Below, piece by piece: positions 48,970 to 63,976 of a stretch of 64,000 nucleotides of DNA; the stretch's first letter is position 1; the number at the start of each line of letters is the position of its first letter. The notes below the pieces were generated by a model. That model was not told where the DNA came from. It was given only the letters and a program-made list of their open reading frames with translations, and did no database searches. The stretch lies in contig NC_089864.1 in assembly GCF_036373705.1 (NCBI RefSeq), positions 10,181,501 to 10,245,500 on the forward strand. The letters are read 5' to 3'. Position numbers and translations under genes: made by a program. This stretch comes from Amia ocellicauda. Taxonomy: Eukaryota; Chordata; Actinopteri; Amiiformes; Amiidae.

Positions 48970-51900
48970 GAGATATTGTTTTGTATTTTTGATGTTCCCA
49001 TTATTTTCAAACAGTTCCTTAATTAGGTTGCTGTAAAACCTTCAGTGATACATTTTCATACTGTTATGCACGACTCAATGTAATTAACTTTTGACTTGGG
49101 GTGTTAACTGTATTTCACTTCTCTTCTTTACTTCAGAAGAATATATATATATATATATAATTTTCAACAATTCTACTTCCACAATTAATATATTATATAT
49201 TTTTAGGCAACATAATTAGTATAACTCAAGGCAAAACTTGATATTTCTTTTGTGCTTTGAAGCTGTATATTTAACTTTTAAATTACATTTTACTTTACAC
49301 TGTATGCTGAATACCCTCTGATCTGTAATGCACATTAATGATTCAGAGTAATTTAAATACTTTTCAAAATTGTGAGACATTACACTTTACGCCTGGAAGC
49401 TTTTTCTTTTATCCACAATGCACATAGTCAATGTCATTCCTTCCCTAGGCAGGACTAAGTCACATAAATTGGCATGGCTGTCATAAAAGGATAATCACTT
49501 TCTTTTCTGAAATACTGGCAACAAGTACAAAAACATCAGATAAGAGATTATGGGGAGATCTGTGGACTTGCTTTTTTCTTTTCTTTCTTTTGAACCACTG
49601 ACAATGAATTTGATATTTTGAAAAGCTAAGGTATAAACATCAATTCTAGTGCAGTCACTCTTATAAATACAATTTCCAGCATACAGTTTATTTACTTTTA
49701 ATTTGATTCTAATTCCATTCAACATATAATATTAAAACTACAGACTGAAAATATAGAATAACTGTAAAAAAAAGACCTGATATAGAAATAATGAAATCAA
49801 GGATTGATATAAAATAAATATATGTAGAGAAAGTAGCCAAGATTATTTACTTTAAGAAATATTAGTCAAACCCATTCCCAAGCTATATCATTTTCTTCTT
49901 GTAAGGTACAGTTAAAACCTACAGGAATGAGGCCTTTGAGGTTGAGTTGTCCTTCCCTTCTTGTAAATGTTGTGCTTCAAAGGTAAATGTATCAGAAAAA
50001 ATACATTCTGAGGCAAACGTGTCAGATAAATCTACATATATAGACTGCATTTTACTTTTTACAACCAATTCTGCATCAGATCTGTGACCGTTGAAGATGT
50101 AAGGAATGAGCACAATTAACATTTAAGGTTTATCTGTTTTAGCTTTTGCAGTTTTTGTTTGTTTGTTTTACTCTAAAACCTTTTACTCTTCATTCAATTG
50201 TTATCAGTCTGTGTAATGTAGTGCTTTGTTGTTAATAGTGCACCAAAGGGGTAATTTAATAAGAAGTACAATTCTTAGCAAAATAAACTGAGCTTCGGTT
50301 AAGAGTCTGTCTAAGCTTCCAACAAAAGAACTATAGTTCCCTTTATGTATTGGATCTGTCAATCCTTTAAAAACACCTTTATTTTCACCTGTGGAACTTG
50401 ATACCCAACCCCACATGCACGATATAATAAATAAAAAAAAATAACATTACTTACTCAGTAATATTTTTTTCCCCCAACATTGTTAATGGTTTCTGTTTTT
50501 TACTGTCTTCAATGCGCAAAAAATAACATTATAGTCAAACATTATGATGAGCTCCTATTGACTTCTAGACTGTTGAGATCATTCAAAATACATCTAATCG
50601 ACTTTTAAGCTCAAACTGATTCAGACAAATCCTCCGCAGGTGGCATTCATTCCACACTCCACACATGTGGTTACATCTCCAAAGAGTGTTACACAAGCAG
50701 CGCTGCTGGACTGAAAACAGGATCCAGAGTGGAGCTAATAAGCAGACAGTCAACGGGGGGCTCTCTATCGGCTGTGGTGGTCTAAAAGCCTGGCTCTGTA
50801 ATTGTGGAAGTCATTACCTCATACAATTTCACAATAAATAGTTCTTCCAAGAATTGGATCATGAAAAAATTAGTCCATATGCACAAACTCCTGACCTGGA
50901 AGCAGAAAAGGCCACAGATTGAGTAGTCTGTCAGTCTATGTTGGTAAGATTAAATAGTGAGGGATTTGCTTGTAGTGTTACAGATATAAAGCGATTGAGT
51001 ATAAAATACCAGATGAATAACAAATGAGAAGTATGTTTCAAAGAAAGTAGATCGAGTTCTCATTATGTTTTAGGCATTATGTGTATATAAACAGTACTTT
51101 CTCAAACTCACAACTCAAAATTACACAAATTGATAGTGTGAATATACAACACATCATTTTGGCACTTTCAAATATTGTTAGTACTGCTGTTTTTTATGAC
51201 TTGCACATCATATTTTTTTCCTGGTTGTATCAACACATTATGTAAGCTGTCCTGTATTCCTCAGACATTGTCATTTCTCAAGAGTCAGTTGCCCTTTTCC
51301 CCTTAGTTTTTCAGTTTGTTCTTCATGGAACATGAACACTACATTTCTTATGTAGTATGTGATCAGTTATCTGTTGTCATTCATTTTTACAGCCTAATCT
51401 AATCTTTCATGGGACTTTAATGTGATTGGATGTTGAGTTAAGCCCCACACAATGTGCATCCTGATAACTGATTTTCAGTCTTCTACTGATATTCATTTCC
51501 ATCACTCTAAATGTGAATAACACCTCATACTCATACTCAAACAGGAATGATATCTGATAGAAAAACTAATGAGAACTAATGACTGATTGCAAAACTAACC
51601 ACAAAACCAAGAGAAAACTGGCAAGTGTCTCTTGAGAAATAATGTTCCAATGATCAGACAATGGACGTATCAGACTGTTTTCATTTGAGGTCCTCTTTCT
51701 GTATTCATCTTGTAATGATTCAGACGTTTATTTTAGACCTTTCTATTTTCATTGTCAAATATTGTTTACCAACACAGTTTTACATGACGAAAAAGTTTTG
51801 TGTTGAAAAATATGTTTGATACTCTTGTTATGTTTTTTATTAGTAGTATTATATTCCAGTGGTTGTGATACAATTTTGTGACTTTCTGAAGGCATTTATG

Positions 51901-52399
51901 GAACTGAATTACAGGAATACACATGATTGTAATCTAAACACCTATACTGTCGACCATAGCACACTATACTTTACAGAGGAATTACAGATGTACTATTTCT
52001 GGAAAAAGTGTTAATTAACTGATTCATATGATGAAAATACACCATGCCAATGTACAGATATAGTGTGACTGCATGCTTGTGTAGAATGGTACACTTTTTA
52101 TCAGTTACAAAGCATTCAGTACAATTAGAAAGCATTGGCACAACTGTAACATTTTATACTTTAATCTAAGCATACCTAACAACAAAAATATATAGGTGTA
52201 ATGCAGGAAAATGAACCAAATCAAACACATATTACAATTACAATACCTGTTTTATGGGCTTGGCGCATGAAACAGAACATCTCCTCTTTCTACCTAAAAT
52301 ATGTCCAGCAAAATTTGCAATTTGCAAGTGCGGACAATTTTTGATCTGGTCAAAGTCAATTTATCATATGAATTAAGGGAAAGGTTATGACAAACCTCT
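48970..52399. other. Gene-free stretch downstream of the intact receptor
   Basis: No genes recognised; part of it must be the receptor's 3'UTR. A short (TA)n tract lies at 49,141-49,160. Confidence 0.45.
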
Positions 52400-54203
52400 C
52401 TATAATGATGTGGAATTCTCTATTGGGTATTTGTCTCCGAAGTTGATGCTGGCAGTAATTGCAGAGTCCTCCCGTATGGAGCTGCTGTCTCTGTGTTTTT
52501 TGCAACATGGTATGTGACCACAGAAATACATGTAAATCCAAGGGTTTGCACAGCTGTTCAGATTCCCCAGTAGCATGATGATTGTGAACACAGAGCCTGC
52601 AAAATTACACAATAAAGGAAGTTGTATTTTTCTACATTCACAGAATATTTGTATATGAGAGTAAACACAATACAAGCAAGGGTTTTGATCTCTGGACCTT
52701 CACCAAAAATATATATAGCTTTAGTCTTAGATTGTTATATTCCCCATCATTTCAATATTTAACATCCTATTTTATATTGCAAATTATCTCAATTTGTTGC
52801 TTCTGTTTATATTTAACATGAGACTGAGTTCACAAGATTAGGTAGAGAAATGCAATTCAGTGAATAATAAAGTGTGTCTCAAAGTGCACTGTATGTGCTG
52901 TATGTATGTATGTATGTATGTATGTATGTATATGCTATGAATAGATGTAAAATAAAGTGTAGCTCATGATCTATGATGTTAAAACGTATGCATTTAAAAC
53001 ATTTTCAAACATTTGTTTGGTAGAATCGTGTCTAGTAATTAAGCACAATAAAATACAAAAGGTTTATAGTGAAACAGCAAAAAAACTTAAAGCTACTGTT
53101 CAGAGCATGGCGTGTGTAAATCAGGATCAAGGACCAAAATTGAAACCGACTGCATATGAACTGACTCGATTACAACACGTGTGAAATAAAAACAGGTCGC
53201 TTAAAACGATAACGTTCACATGGAGACTTTGTACCCATCTGTTTTTGTTTGTCTGTGTCTGAAAGTTAACAAAAAACTCACCTTCAGTGATTGCACTTGG
53301 AAACCAGACAGACCACAACTGCACGACGAAGAAAGGCGCCCAACAGAGGACATAAGCTATCACCGTCACTATGGTCATTTTCACCGTCTTGATCATTGCT
53401 TTAGAGAAGCAGATGCAGTTGCTCGCTCTTGAAGGCATCACTTGCACATGGTTGTGCCTGAAAACTTCGCCTTGGGTTTTGTGGTTAATGTTCATCTTCA
53501 GTATCCGGCAGATCTGAAGCTGACAAGTGAGGAGTATAATCGTGGGGATAAAGAATATAACCGTAAAGACCCAGGTAATGTAAGCCTTTGGACCCCATGG
53601 TTGGATGAATTCAGCCCAGCATTCATAAACTCCGGGGGCGATTTCAGTTTTGGAGAAGATGAATACCTGGGGCAGGCTGAACATGAAAGCCACGCACCAG
53701 CTCGAACCTATGGCCGCGTTCCAGAATGCCCTCTTCTTTTGGAACGTCACCATCGGGTAGCACACGGCTTGGAACCGGTCCACGGTCATAGCAACAGTCA
53801 TGTAAGTGGAAGCAAACATCCCAACGAGCTGCAGGAACTTCACACCCCTGCAGAGAACATCTGGTCCCCAAAAAACATCAGTGATGTCCCAGATGAACTG
53901 GGGCAGCACCTGGAAGTCCGCCACCACCAAATCCGCAATGCTGAGATGCATCATAAACACATACATCCTAGACATCCTCTTTCGCTTCCTCCACAGGACG
54001 GTTACCAGGATAGAATTGCCCATGGAGGCGACTACGAAAATTAGTCCCAGGACTGCGATCTCTACCCAAGCTAACTGTTGATCCCTGTCGGCTCTGCCAG
54101 GCGCCCCAGAGCTGTTGTTTGCTGCGGGAAATCCCAGCTGGAAAAGGTTTTCGTTTATAGTCTCCTGGTTGTGGAAATCTTTGGACGATGACAAGTTTTG
54201 CAT
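52400..54203 (-). CDS. Vasopressin/vasotocin-type G-protein-coupled receptor, V2-like
   Basis: Two exons, 53282-54203 and 52400-52596, join in phase 1 after TM6 (the conserved intron site of this family) to give 372 residues. Seven membrane segments are visible. The N-terminus has sequons at Asn3, Asn29 and Asn30. TM2 has LSIADLV (Asp91), and Cys118 and Cys195 can form the extracellular disulfide. TM3 ends VDRF (residues 142-144; DRY-type). Loop 2 reads [13 protein letters not shown], as in hormone-binding family members. TM6 has [15 protein letters not shown] and TM7 [12 protein letters not shown], with Cys338-Cys339 as likely palmitoylation sites. It should bind vasotocin or a relative at the cell surface. 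The short loop 3 and CQLQICRIL favour a V2-type (V2B/V2C-like) assignment, but V1 or oxytocin-receptor types are not excluded. It lies between THAP5 and PNPLA8, on the opposite strand to both. Confidence 0.93.
52900..52931. repeat. (GTAT)n microsatellite in the receptor intron
   Basis: Eight tandem TATG/GTAT units. Confidence 0.9.
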
Positions 54204-57200
54204 CTTCTGTTATTTCAAAAATCTCCACTGATATTAAAAGAAACACATTGGCATTGAATTGGCAGAATAAAATACAATGACATCTGTACTTTGTGCCACG
54301 AGTGTCAAGTTAAATGTCTCACTTCGCATCTTTCTATACCTTGTGCAGCTATGCGGCACATACCTGAACTTGTCTGCTTTTAAGTATTTGATTGCTGTTT
54401 GTTATATGTCTTAGTGAGGCATCATCTGGACTCCTACCCACGGTGAGTTACGTCCAATAGCATGAGTCATCTAATTAAATTGGAGAGTAGAGCTGTCTTT
54501 GGAGGTAAAAGATGAAAAGGTAATACAATTTCTTATTGCAAAGACACAATAATTCAAATCTATATTTTTACAAATTTATGGTGATCTATTGTAGGCATTG
54601 CCTATATTAAAACTGTGATTTGAAACCTTTAAATGGAATAGAATTTACATTATTACTATTATGATTATTATTAAATATTATAAAAAAAATTGCAAAGCAG
54701 TTTCAATGTCCTATATATTATTACTAAAATAATGTATTAGACAAAAAAAAACTGAATTACTTTTCTAATTGTTGAATACCACTGCCTAGCCAAGAATAGT
54801 GTGGTTGTGTTAGTGTATCACCTGAAATGTATTATGATATATTAAGTAATCAGAAAGATTAAAAAAAATCCTGCTCCTCTTTCTGGCCAAGTTTGTTTAA
54901 ACATAACAAGGATAAATGAAAATAAAATAAAAAAGCTCAATATGATATAGGACATTAATGACAGAAATTTGAAACTGAATTACATGGACCCCAGCTCCTC
55001 TTAGGTGATTCCTGTAGGTTATTTGAATCTGAATTAGACAATAACAAGCTGCAATGGTTGCTCCCAGGGCATGTACAAATCTTGCCTTATTCTTTATTGT
55101 AATGCCCATTTTCAGTCTGCAATCATTTTTTTTTATTACAGTTTTTGTGCTGTTATATGCACACCTGCTCTCACAATAATGGGGACATCTGGAAATATTA
55201 CAATGGTAATATGAACAATGGTCATTCAGCAACTGAGGGCACAGGGGGTGATTATATATTATGTGAGAGAAATGGAAAGAGCTGGCATGCACAATGCAAT
55301 ACAAACTACCATCAACAAGAACAGGTGTAGTGTAATTACCAGAAAGTAACCATCAAACCCACCTTGAATGCACTCTGAACCTTAAAGCCTGATGACGGCA
55401 TCAATGGAGAAGAAATGTATGGATTTGTGCGTTTGACAAGGAAACTCTATGCAGCATATTGGTAACTGTTTTCACATTATTTGTCAACTTTAAATTGGTA
55501 ACTTTACTGTCTGCATTAGTTCATAATATGATAATATAATAAGTCAAATGGAAATAATCATTACACGTCTAACTCATAATACATTTGAGTAATATTATAA
55601 TCAAGGAATACTGAATATAATATTTTGCAAAAGCCATAAATATCTATTCCATCATGTAATTATTTGAACTGTATAGTTACATGACACAGAAATCTGTAGT
55701 ATTCCTGCATTTTGCATTTTGCATTTGACATCCATAAAAAATCAACACTTACTAAAGCCATAGGAAATTCTTAATTTAATAACCTAGCTGGCAGATGATG
55801 TAGTTTTTGTTTAATGCATCTTGGCTGGCTAGATTCTATAACGTCAAATTGATTCATATTCATTACATTAAATAAAACATTTCTCCCCAAGATGTCAGCT
55901 CTTGTCGCATCAATCACTACAAAATCTGTCAGGCCAATTTGACTGGGTAATAAAACTTGCAGACTCTTTCCAACCTTTGGCTTTCCAGTGTACAATACTG
56001 TTTTAACACAAGCAAATAATTTAATATTTCAGAAATAAAAATGTATGACATTAAAAAGATTAGGCAACAAATTGGGAACAGAGTGATCAAAAGGGTGTTG
56101 ACATCCCCAAGTGTGTAAATGTGTCAAACTGATGATCATGTGATCATACCTCTCAGAATGGAACTTGCAAGCAACAGGATCATGTCTCAGACTTCCAGAA
56201 GAATGCTTTTTTCATTACCGATGTAATAATTTGGTTTTTTAGATGTTGTTATATCATAAGGAGAGATAAAGCTTTTGGTTTTTAGGTTTGGCTCTTAGGG
56301 GAGTCTAATCTACACCACAGACATACATTTGCAACACTGAAACACACACAACAACAAGCACACACTTAGAAAACAGGCAAACATCAGTGATACATTTAAT
56401 AGACATGGGGCTACTACATTTATATTAGAACAAAACATTAAAACCCCAGCAGCCCACTATCTGGCATTTGTTTTGACAAGTAGGCGTAAAGTGCTTATTG
56501 CTCTCCAGAGGAACATTTTGCTTCAGGAAGAAAAGCATACTTGCCTTTTAAAACATCTGTGTTTTTATCTAAATGCCAAGCCGTTAGTATTCTCCAAGTA
56601 CTTCAGGAGCATAAGGTTATGAATTTCCTCTGAACACTCTGCTCTGGGCCTTTGGAGACCCACACAGGCGTATGTTTGTCAAATATGCAGGCGCTGTCTT
56701 CTGCCAGTTTTCTTTGATAAGCCAATACATTATCTTTTCCATTACTAGACGAGAATGAAAAGTAAGGAGGGCTTTAGAGGTAATCAAGTACATATAGAAT
56801 TTCTCCACTTGAAGGGATAAGCCTAAACAGCACATATTTAACGGTTTGGATATACCTCAGACTACGATTTCTCTGTATGGGAACTTTAACAGTTTTAGAT
56901 CTTAACCTTCCATCAATAGATGATCTTGAATCGATAAGCAAGCCGTGTATAAAACATTTTCAATTCAAAAGTTCATGGTTCATCTGTCACAGGTATTAAT
57001 TACAGAAAATGATTTCAGCTAATAATTTTGATGTGCTTGTTCAGATTTTCTGTTGTCACAATACCCTGCATGAATGACTTGCTATGTTTCTATTCTCTTC
57101 AACCACTACAGAAGTACTTCTTAAACTCTTTATCAATGCTAAAACAGTCACAATGGATTCAATGGTCAATATGTCTAGACCAGTATATAATATACATGAA

Positions 57201-58250
57201 CCTTCTAAAAAATAATTTAATAAATAATTAAGTTACCTCTTTGTGGTTGCCTGGGCCACAGCTACTTCATCAGAGTCTGAGACTGAGGGACTGTTAATAT
57301 ATGTACTGTTTCAATTGATTGGACTGAGAAACTTAGTTGCTGAGCTGTTATGTGATGTTGGATGTTACTGTACTTACTGCATAACTACTTCCCACTTTGA
57401 ATAATAATAAAACTCATTACACTTTCATTACATAATTCTGTCAATAAACAAATATAAATCAAAACAGCTTTGCATTAACACGTCATCTAATTGCTAATTT
57501 ACCGAGAAACAGTTTAACTGCAAAACAAGATGTAATTCCTGAATTGTGTAAGATTACTAGTCCCTGTTCAATCTCATTCTGCCACCTAGTGTTCAGAAAT
57601 CCTAAGAAATTGGTTTTAAACATGAACAGCAGGGAAATCCTGGTCATGTCCCAATTAACAGTTAATGTATTCATTGTAATTCATACATGCATATCTTGAG
57701 TCACAATGACAGATTTTAATGAACACATTCAATGAAGGTATTGTTCTGACATGCCAATGGAAAATGAATGTGTACCAATTTAAATGTGTGAAATGTATGG
57801 AATAAATAGGTGGATACATACAAACACATTATCTATGTTATCTATTGTCTAAGTGACAGCATGCAGAGTCTTGCCCTCTTGAAGGATCATTATTAGTATA
57901 ATGATGATGATGATGATGATGATTCAATTTGGTCAAGTACTTCTGCAGCTTTTGTATTTGTACCAAACTTTTAACCTGATATGTTTCCAAATTAAATATG
58001 TTTTTGTGTTTATATGCCATTAGAAAAAGTAATGGAATGGAACTTTCTCATACATATTCCTAACTTAGAACTCCCACTCACTTCTAGGTCTAATTCCTGC
58101 ATAATTGCCCCGTTTAATCATAATTGACTTTTCTAGTTACAAACCCACAACTTTATTCCCTACCAATATGGCAGACTGAATCTCCCTCATACGCACAGAT
58201 AACGCCTCTACAATCTCTGTTGTTTGTCTATGGTGTGTTGTGTTTGTGCT
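54204..58250. other. Receptor upstream region and gene-free stretch
   Basis: The receptor's 5'UTR and promoter must begin here, but no clear TATA box or splice leader could be assigned. A (TGA)n tract lies at 57,900-57,922. No other gene was recognised. Confidence 0.45.
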
Positions 58251-58560
58251 CTGTCATCTGATTGCCCGACAGTAACCCAGTGTAGCTGGGCCGATGACGT
58301 CAGGTGTTATGGGTGTGAGGGCAGACATGCCCTGTGTGTTGTTGGTACGACCGCCTGTGGTCTGTCGGTTTCAGCCAATTAAAACACGCGTTGATTTGAG
58401 GCCCAAGAAAAGCGACCAATAACAGTCCCGTCTCGTATTACGTCATTAGCCTTTCCCCCACAATGTTTTTCTTCCCTGCGCTGGGAAAGAAAGTGGATAT
58501 CGATACCAGTTAGGCTCATCGGGAAAATGTCAACAAGAAAATAGTGTCCGGGTAAAGAAA
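58250..58560 (+). promoter_or_regulatory. Probable PNPLA8 promoter and non-coding exon 1
   Basis: GC-richer segment with CCAAT boxes at 58375-58379 and 58416-58420 and a CRE-like TTACGTCA at 58438-58445. A candidate first-exon donor CCGG|GTAAAG lies at 58551/58552. The next exon starts at 61077 after TTTTGCAG, with 98 nt of 5'UTR before the ATG. No TATA box. Confidence 0.5.
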
Positions 58561-59096
58561 CAATGCTAGGAACATATACAGATGCTCTTTATGTAATTAT
58601 GTCGTCTACGCTAGGAGGGACGGGTATGTGTGATTCGCTGTTGTTATTGTTTTGAGTGTGGTGCCATGTACAGTGTATGTTAACTGGCTGGGTTTCAGTG
58701 TTTACATGGATATTACTGGAGACGTCTTTGAATCCCACTCTTGATACTTTATTTTATGCAATGGAGACGTTGGCAGGACTTGTGTATATCGGCATTAGAT
58801 ACATAATGCAAAATAACAGCGCATCCAGTCCCAGCAGATGGGTGTCCGTGCCTGGGTATGAGATCCATTGAGTTTGCGTGTATAGGAAGTGTCAGAAATA
58901 CAGTGATTGATGTCGTCAGTGGCTCACTGTCATCCTTAACTCATTTTTAATTTAATTAATATAGTAAGGTTCCCGTTTACATATACATATATTAGTATTT
59001 TCCCAATCATATAATGGTGCAGTAGGAACTCCTCTTTGAATGAATGGGGTCTAATATATCATCAGTACTGTAGGTGAAAACTTGTTTATTCATCTA

Positions 59097-59098
<2 letters not shown>

Positions 59099-59140
<42 letters not shown>
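59099..59140. repeat. (TA)n microsatellite
   Basis: About 21 uninterrupted TA units in PNPLA8 intron 1. Confidence 0.95.
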
Positions 59141-59141
<1 letters not shown>

Positions 59142-59454
59142 GGCTGTATTAAAGTTCATATTGCGCAGGTTCTAGTTTACAATTTTGTACTTATCAGGTG
59201 TATGGTACAGCCCTGCGTTTGTACTTTTATTTATATTAATCTTTTCTTTCTTGTGCTTTTCATCCATTTTATTTTTAATTTTTTTATTCAGTTGCTTTGT
59301 AAATTAGTTCATACAAGCCTAAATAGTTTGAAAATGTTAATGGAAAAATGAGTCCATAGATCAATGAGCCACACTTGCTAGTGTAGAATATATTATTATG
59401 TTTTGATCTGTAATTGTATACTGTATTGCACTTTTATAATGCTCTTCTGTATTG

Positions 59455-59479
59455 TAATAATAATAATAATAATAATAAT
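59455..59479. repeat. (AAT)n microsatellite
   Basis: About eight AAT units in PNPLA8 intron 1. Confidence 0.9.
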
Positions 59480-59613
59480 CATTTTTACACATAATTAAAT
59501 CATATTTCCATTATATTACTGAATACCAGGTGAGAAAGACATAGTATTCTTCAAATGTTATAAATGTTACATTGTTTCATTCTTATTTAACATTCCGATA
59601 CATTATATATATA

Positions 59614-60779
<1,166 letters not shown>

Positions 60780-61174
60780 TATTTTTGTCTGTTTATTATT
60801 ACATTGACATGGTTGTCCGGTTGGTTACTGATCATATGCCTGTCCCAGTATGAAACAAATGTGCCTATACTTCAACAGTGTAGATGTTTTGACATGTAGG
60901 TAATGCAATGTAATTCGCTCTGGCTAATATTTCACACAGTTGTGCAAAGTGTGTCAATCAGAATGGTATTCAATCAATGGTAAACATTTACCTTTACTAG
61001 GTCTGTAGCCCAAATAATAGTAATATATTCATAATAATAGGCTCACCTATTTGTGTTTTTATTTCATGTTTTGCAGGGGAGCCGTATTTTAAAGGGAAGG
61101 AATGCTATGCTCCAGTGCAGTAAGCATAAGCAGTCTAGTGCAACAGAAGGAATGTGTTTAAAGCAGCTAAAGGA

Positions 61175-63892
61175 ATGACTGTGAGCTTGGTTCTAGATGC
61201 CTATGTATTCCTCCTGAGCAGGACAGGTAACCTGTGGCTGAGCCAAGGTCAAAGGTCTTCCCAGTCCCCTGCTGTCCATTTCAGGATACCAAGAACACAT
61301 CCAGCTACCAGACTCCATGTCAGAAGGTCACTCAGTTACAAAGCTGGGTATTTATACTTGAAGCAAAACTATTGCACAAAAACCAGGGGGCTGAAGGTAT
61401 GGTCCAATAGAGGTGATTACCTTCGGCACAAGCTCAGTCTGTACGCCAACATTTCCCCATTCAGTACCTCATTATTGCGTAGATCAACAAGCTTGAGTCA
61501 TCGCATGTCGCGAATCAAGAGCACATTGGACTCCGTCTCGAAAGCCGTCAGCGGAACCCACACTGAGCTCCTGTCGAAAATAGCCCGGCTCAAGCCCAAT
61601 GCCGTGCAGGTGAGAAAAGAAGTCGAGTCCAACGTGCAAACTCAGTGTGAAGCTTCAGGAAGAGAGACGTCCGCTGCTGCAACTGTCCAACCGGCTGAGC
61701 TCGAAGAGAAGAAGAAACCTGAGGAGAAGAACCTGGACAACAACAGAAAATCCCCATCTGTGTTGACTAAACCTGCTCCGAACACATCCAGAAACACTGC
61801 AGTTACTAAACAGACTGTCACAGAACTTTTCCATCCGAGCAACTTCGCCACTAATTTCGGTGAAACATATAATTTTGTATCTAACCACATTAATGATTAT
61901 TTCACAGGAGAAACAAAAATGATTAACAAAGACAGCAACTCCAAAGCCTCATTGAAACCCCTTCCCGGTGCAGCGGACCAGACTCCTGTCCTTGTCGCAC
62001 AAGCAGACAGTGAAAGGTCTGACCCACCTGCTGCTTCCCCCAATTCCCCAAAAAAGGGAATTGCCCATTACCTGTCCTACCCAGGCAATAGCGTTCAAGC
62101 ATTCGTTGGCTACCTGGTCCCTTTGGTGCCCAAATTTCGCCACGAATCCAAAGCGATTGCAGAAGAGAAAGCCAAAGCTCCGGCCATGATAGAAGCAAGC
62201 ACAAAGAAAGGAGACGGTGAGAATGGTACAGATCAGAAGACTGTGGAGGAGAAAGCCAAGCGACTTCTGCTTCAGAGGGAAAAGGTAGTTCATCAAGTTA
62301 ATTTTCATAGTGGGTTATAGATTCATGTGCACTGCCACCTTGGAGTGGGATATGGTACTCTGCAGAACTGGAGATTAGCAGAATTTAGTGTGAGCTTAGT
62401 TAGCAGTGAGGCAAGGGCAATGGTGTTCTCACTGTTCGTTTATTTATTATAGTATACCTGTACCTTATTGTAGAGATGAAAGTGATGGTTTTAGGCATGC
62501 ACATCTGCAGACAGGAATGAAATACTGCAACAGGAGGCAGACAAAATAGATGTTGTGCACGTGTGCATGTGTGTCTTTACTGTTTACTGCTGGCAAAGGC
62601 ATTAGATGATTCTTGAGCTGTACCTTTCAATACAGTAGTGTCGCCTTTAGCTCCAAGTGAAAATCTAACCTTGGTCTTTGTCATTCTTATCACCCTCGAC
62701 CCTTCCTTCGCCTGCTCATAGATTATTGCGAGAGTTAGTGTGGACAACAGAACAAGAGCATTGGTCCAAGCCCTGCAGAGAGCGTCCGATGTCAAGATCT
62801 ACATCCACAGGGTGGAGGAGTTGAGCTACCACCTGCTGGAGTTCCCAGAGACCAGAGGAGTAGCAGTGAAGGTGGGCTTCGGGGGGAATAAGAATGTGGA
62901 CTGTCTGTAAAAGTGTACACCTCTTCAAAAAAACAAACAGTTGATATAATGTGCATTTTCCTGGATTTTAAGGCTTAAAGGGGATGTCAAGCTCTGATTA
63001 GAATTTAAAGCTGCAAACACATTATACCTAAGAACTATTATACTTTTAAAATGATTAATTTAATGCATTGAGCTTTGGACACCGGACAAAATGTTGCTTT
63101 TCTACACAAATCTGTAATTTCTTGCCTTACAAGAACACACCAATAACAATTCAGCATTTCTTGGGAGTTTTTGGAGAGGGTAAACAACCAAACAGATGTC
63201 CAGCTGAAATAGCCTGATGCAATTACAGACTGTATTATGAATGCAAATCTGTTATTTCGTCCATTTTTAAGTGTGACAAACTCAAAACATCCAATTCATT
63301 CCCTGACCATCTGTAGCCTAATTCAACCAATTAGGTCATCAGTAATTCCTGTATTGGTGCAGGTTTCCAGGTTTATCCACAGAAAATCATAATGAAAGAA
63401 GACATTAGATTATCTGCTGCATCTGCGTGCTGCTGTTTGAATCACAGTGATATTGCATAAGCTCTTCGGAAAGGTTTTGAATATCATTTGCATCCGTAGT
63501 CCTATTCTGAGACTGCTGAACATATGTAAAAGCTATTCAGATGCTATTCAGACGGCTTGTGGAGGCTTGTACAATTATTTATTGTCCCTTCAATCAACAC
63601 ATGTCATGATTTAATCAGTAGGCAATGACTGGTGAATTCAGCTGTTAAAATATGCATTTTACTTTTAACCTAGAATATGTGTCGGAGGTGAGAGTCCTCC
63701 AGTAAGTAGATACAGTGGAATAGCTCTGATTCTCTTGCAGGAGAATATTATCCCGTGCTTGCTGCGTCTCAGACAGGCCAGTGATGAGACCCTGCAGGCG
63801 GCCGTGAGGGAGGTGCTGGCCCTGGTGGGCTACACTGACCCTGTCAAAGGCAGGGGCATCAGAGTCCTTTCCATCGATGGGGGAGGAACCAG
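61175..63892 (+). CDS. PNPLA8: PNPLA8 (calcium-independent phospholipase A2 gamma), N-terminal part; continues past right edge
   Basis: Membrane-associated patatin-like phospholipase of mitochondria and peroxisomes, which releases fatty acids and lysophospholipids. Coding exons in the window: 61175-62284, 62722-62871, 63741-63892 (all GT/AG, phases 0, 0, 2), giving 471 codons. The ATG at 61175 gives MTVSLVLDAYVFLLS, which aligns with the family N-terminus. An internal MSRIKSTLDSVSKAV near 61,505 matches the conserved second start used for the shorter isoform. The middle is a poorly conserved Lys/Glu/Ser-rich region with TNFGETYNFVSNHINDYF. Then come an armadillo-like helical region (RTRALVQALQRASD..RVEELSYHLLEF) and the start of the patatin domain, VLSIDGGGTR, which is the oxyanion-hole loop. 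The GXSXG serine and catalytic Asp lie off-window. No lesion was seen. Confidence 0.95.
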
Positions 63893-63976
63893 GTAAGATC
63901 GCCAGTATTCACTGTAGTAAGTGTGTTAAAAATGAAGCCTAAAATAAGGTTGAATAGTAAGTTGCTATGGTATATA

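Noticed and set aside
53442-54044. 200-codon ORF on the plus strand
   Set aside because: It is the antisense shadow of receptor exon 1, which is clearly coding on the minus strand.
54897-55304. 135-codon minus-strand ORF upstream of the receptor
   Set aside because: Composition is biased by AT-rich DNA and no family is recognisable.
61154-61174. Earlier PNPLA8 start at 61,154
   Set aside because: The codon there is GTG. The first ATG in frame is 61,175, which matches the family N-terminus.
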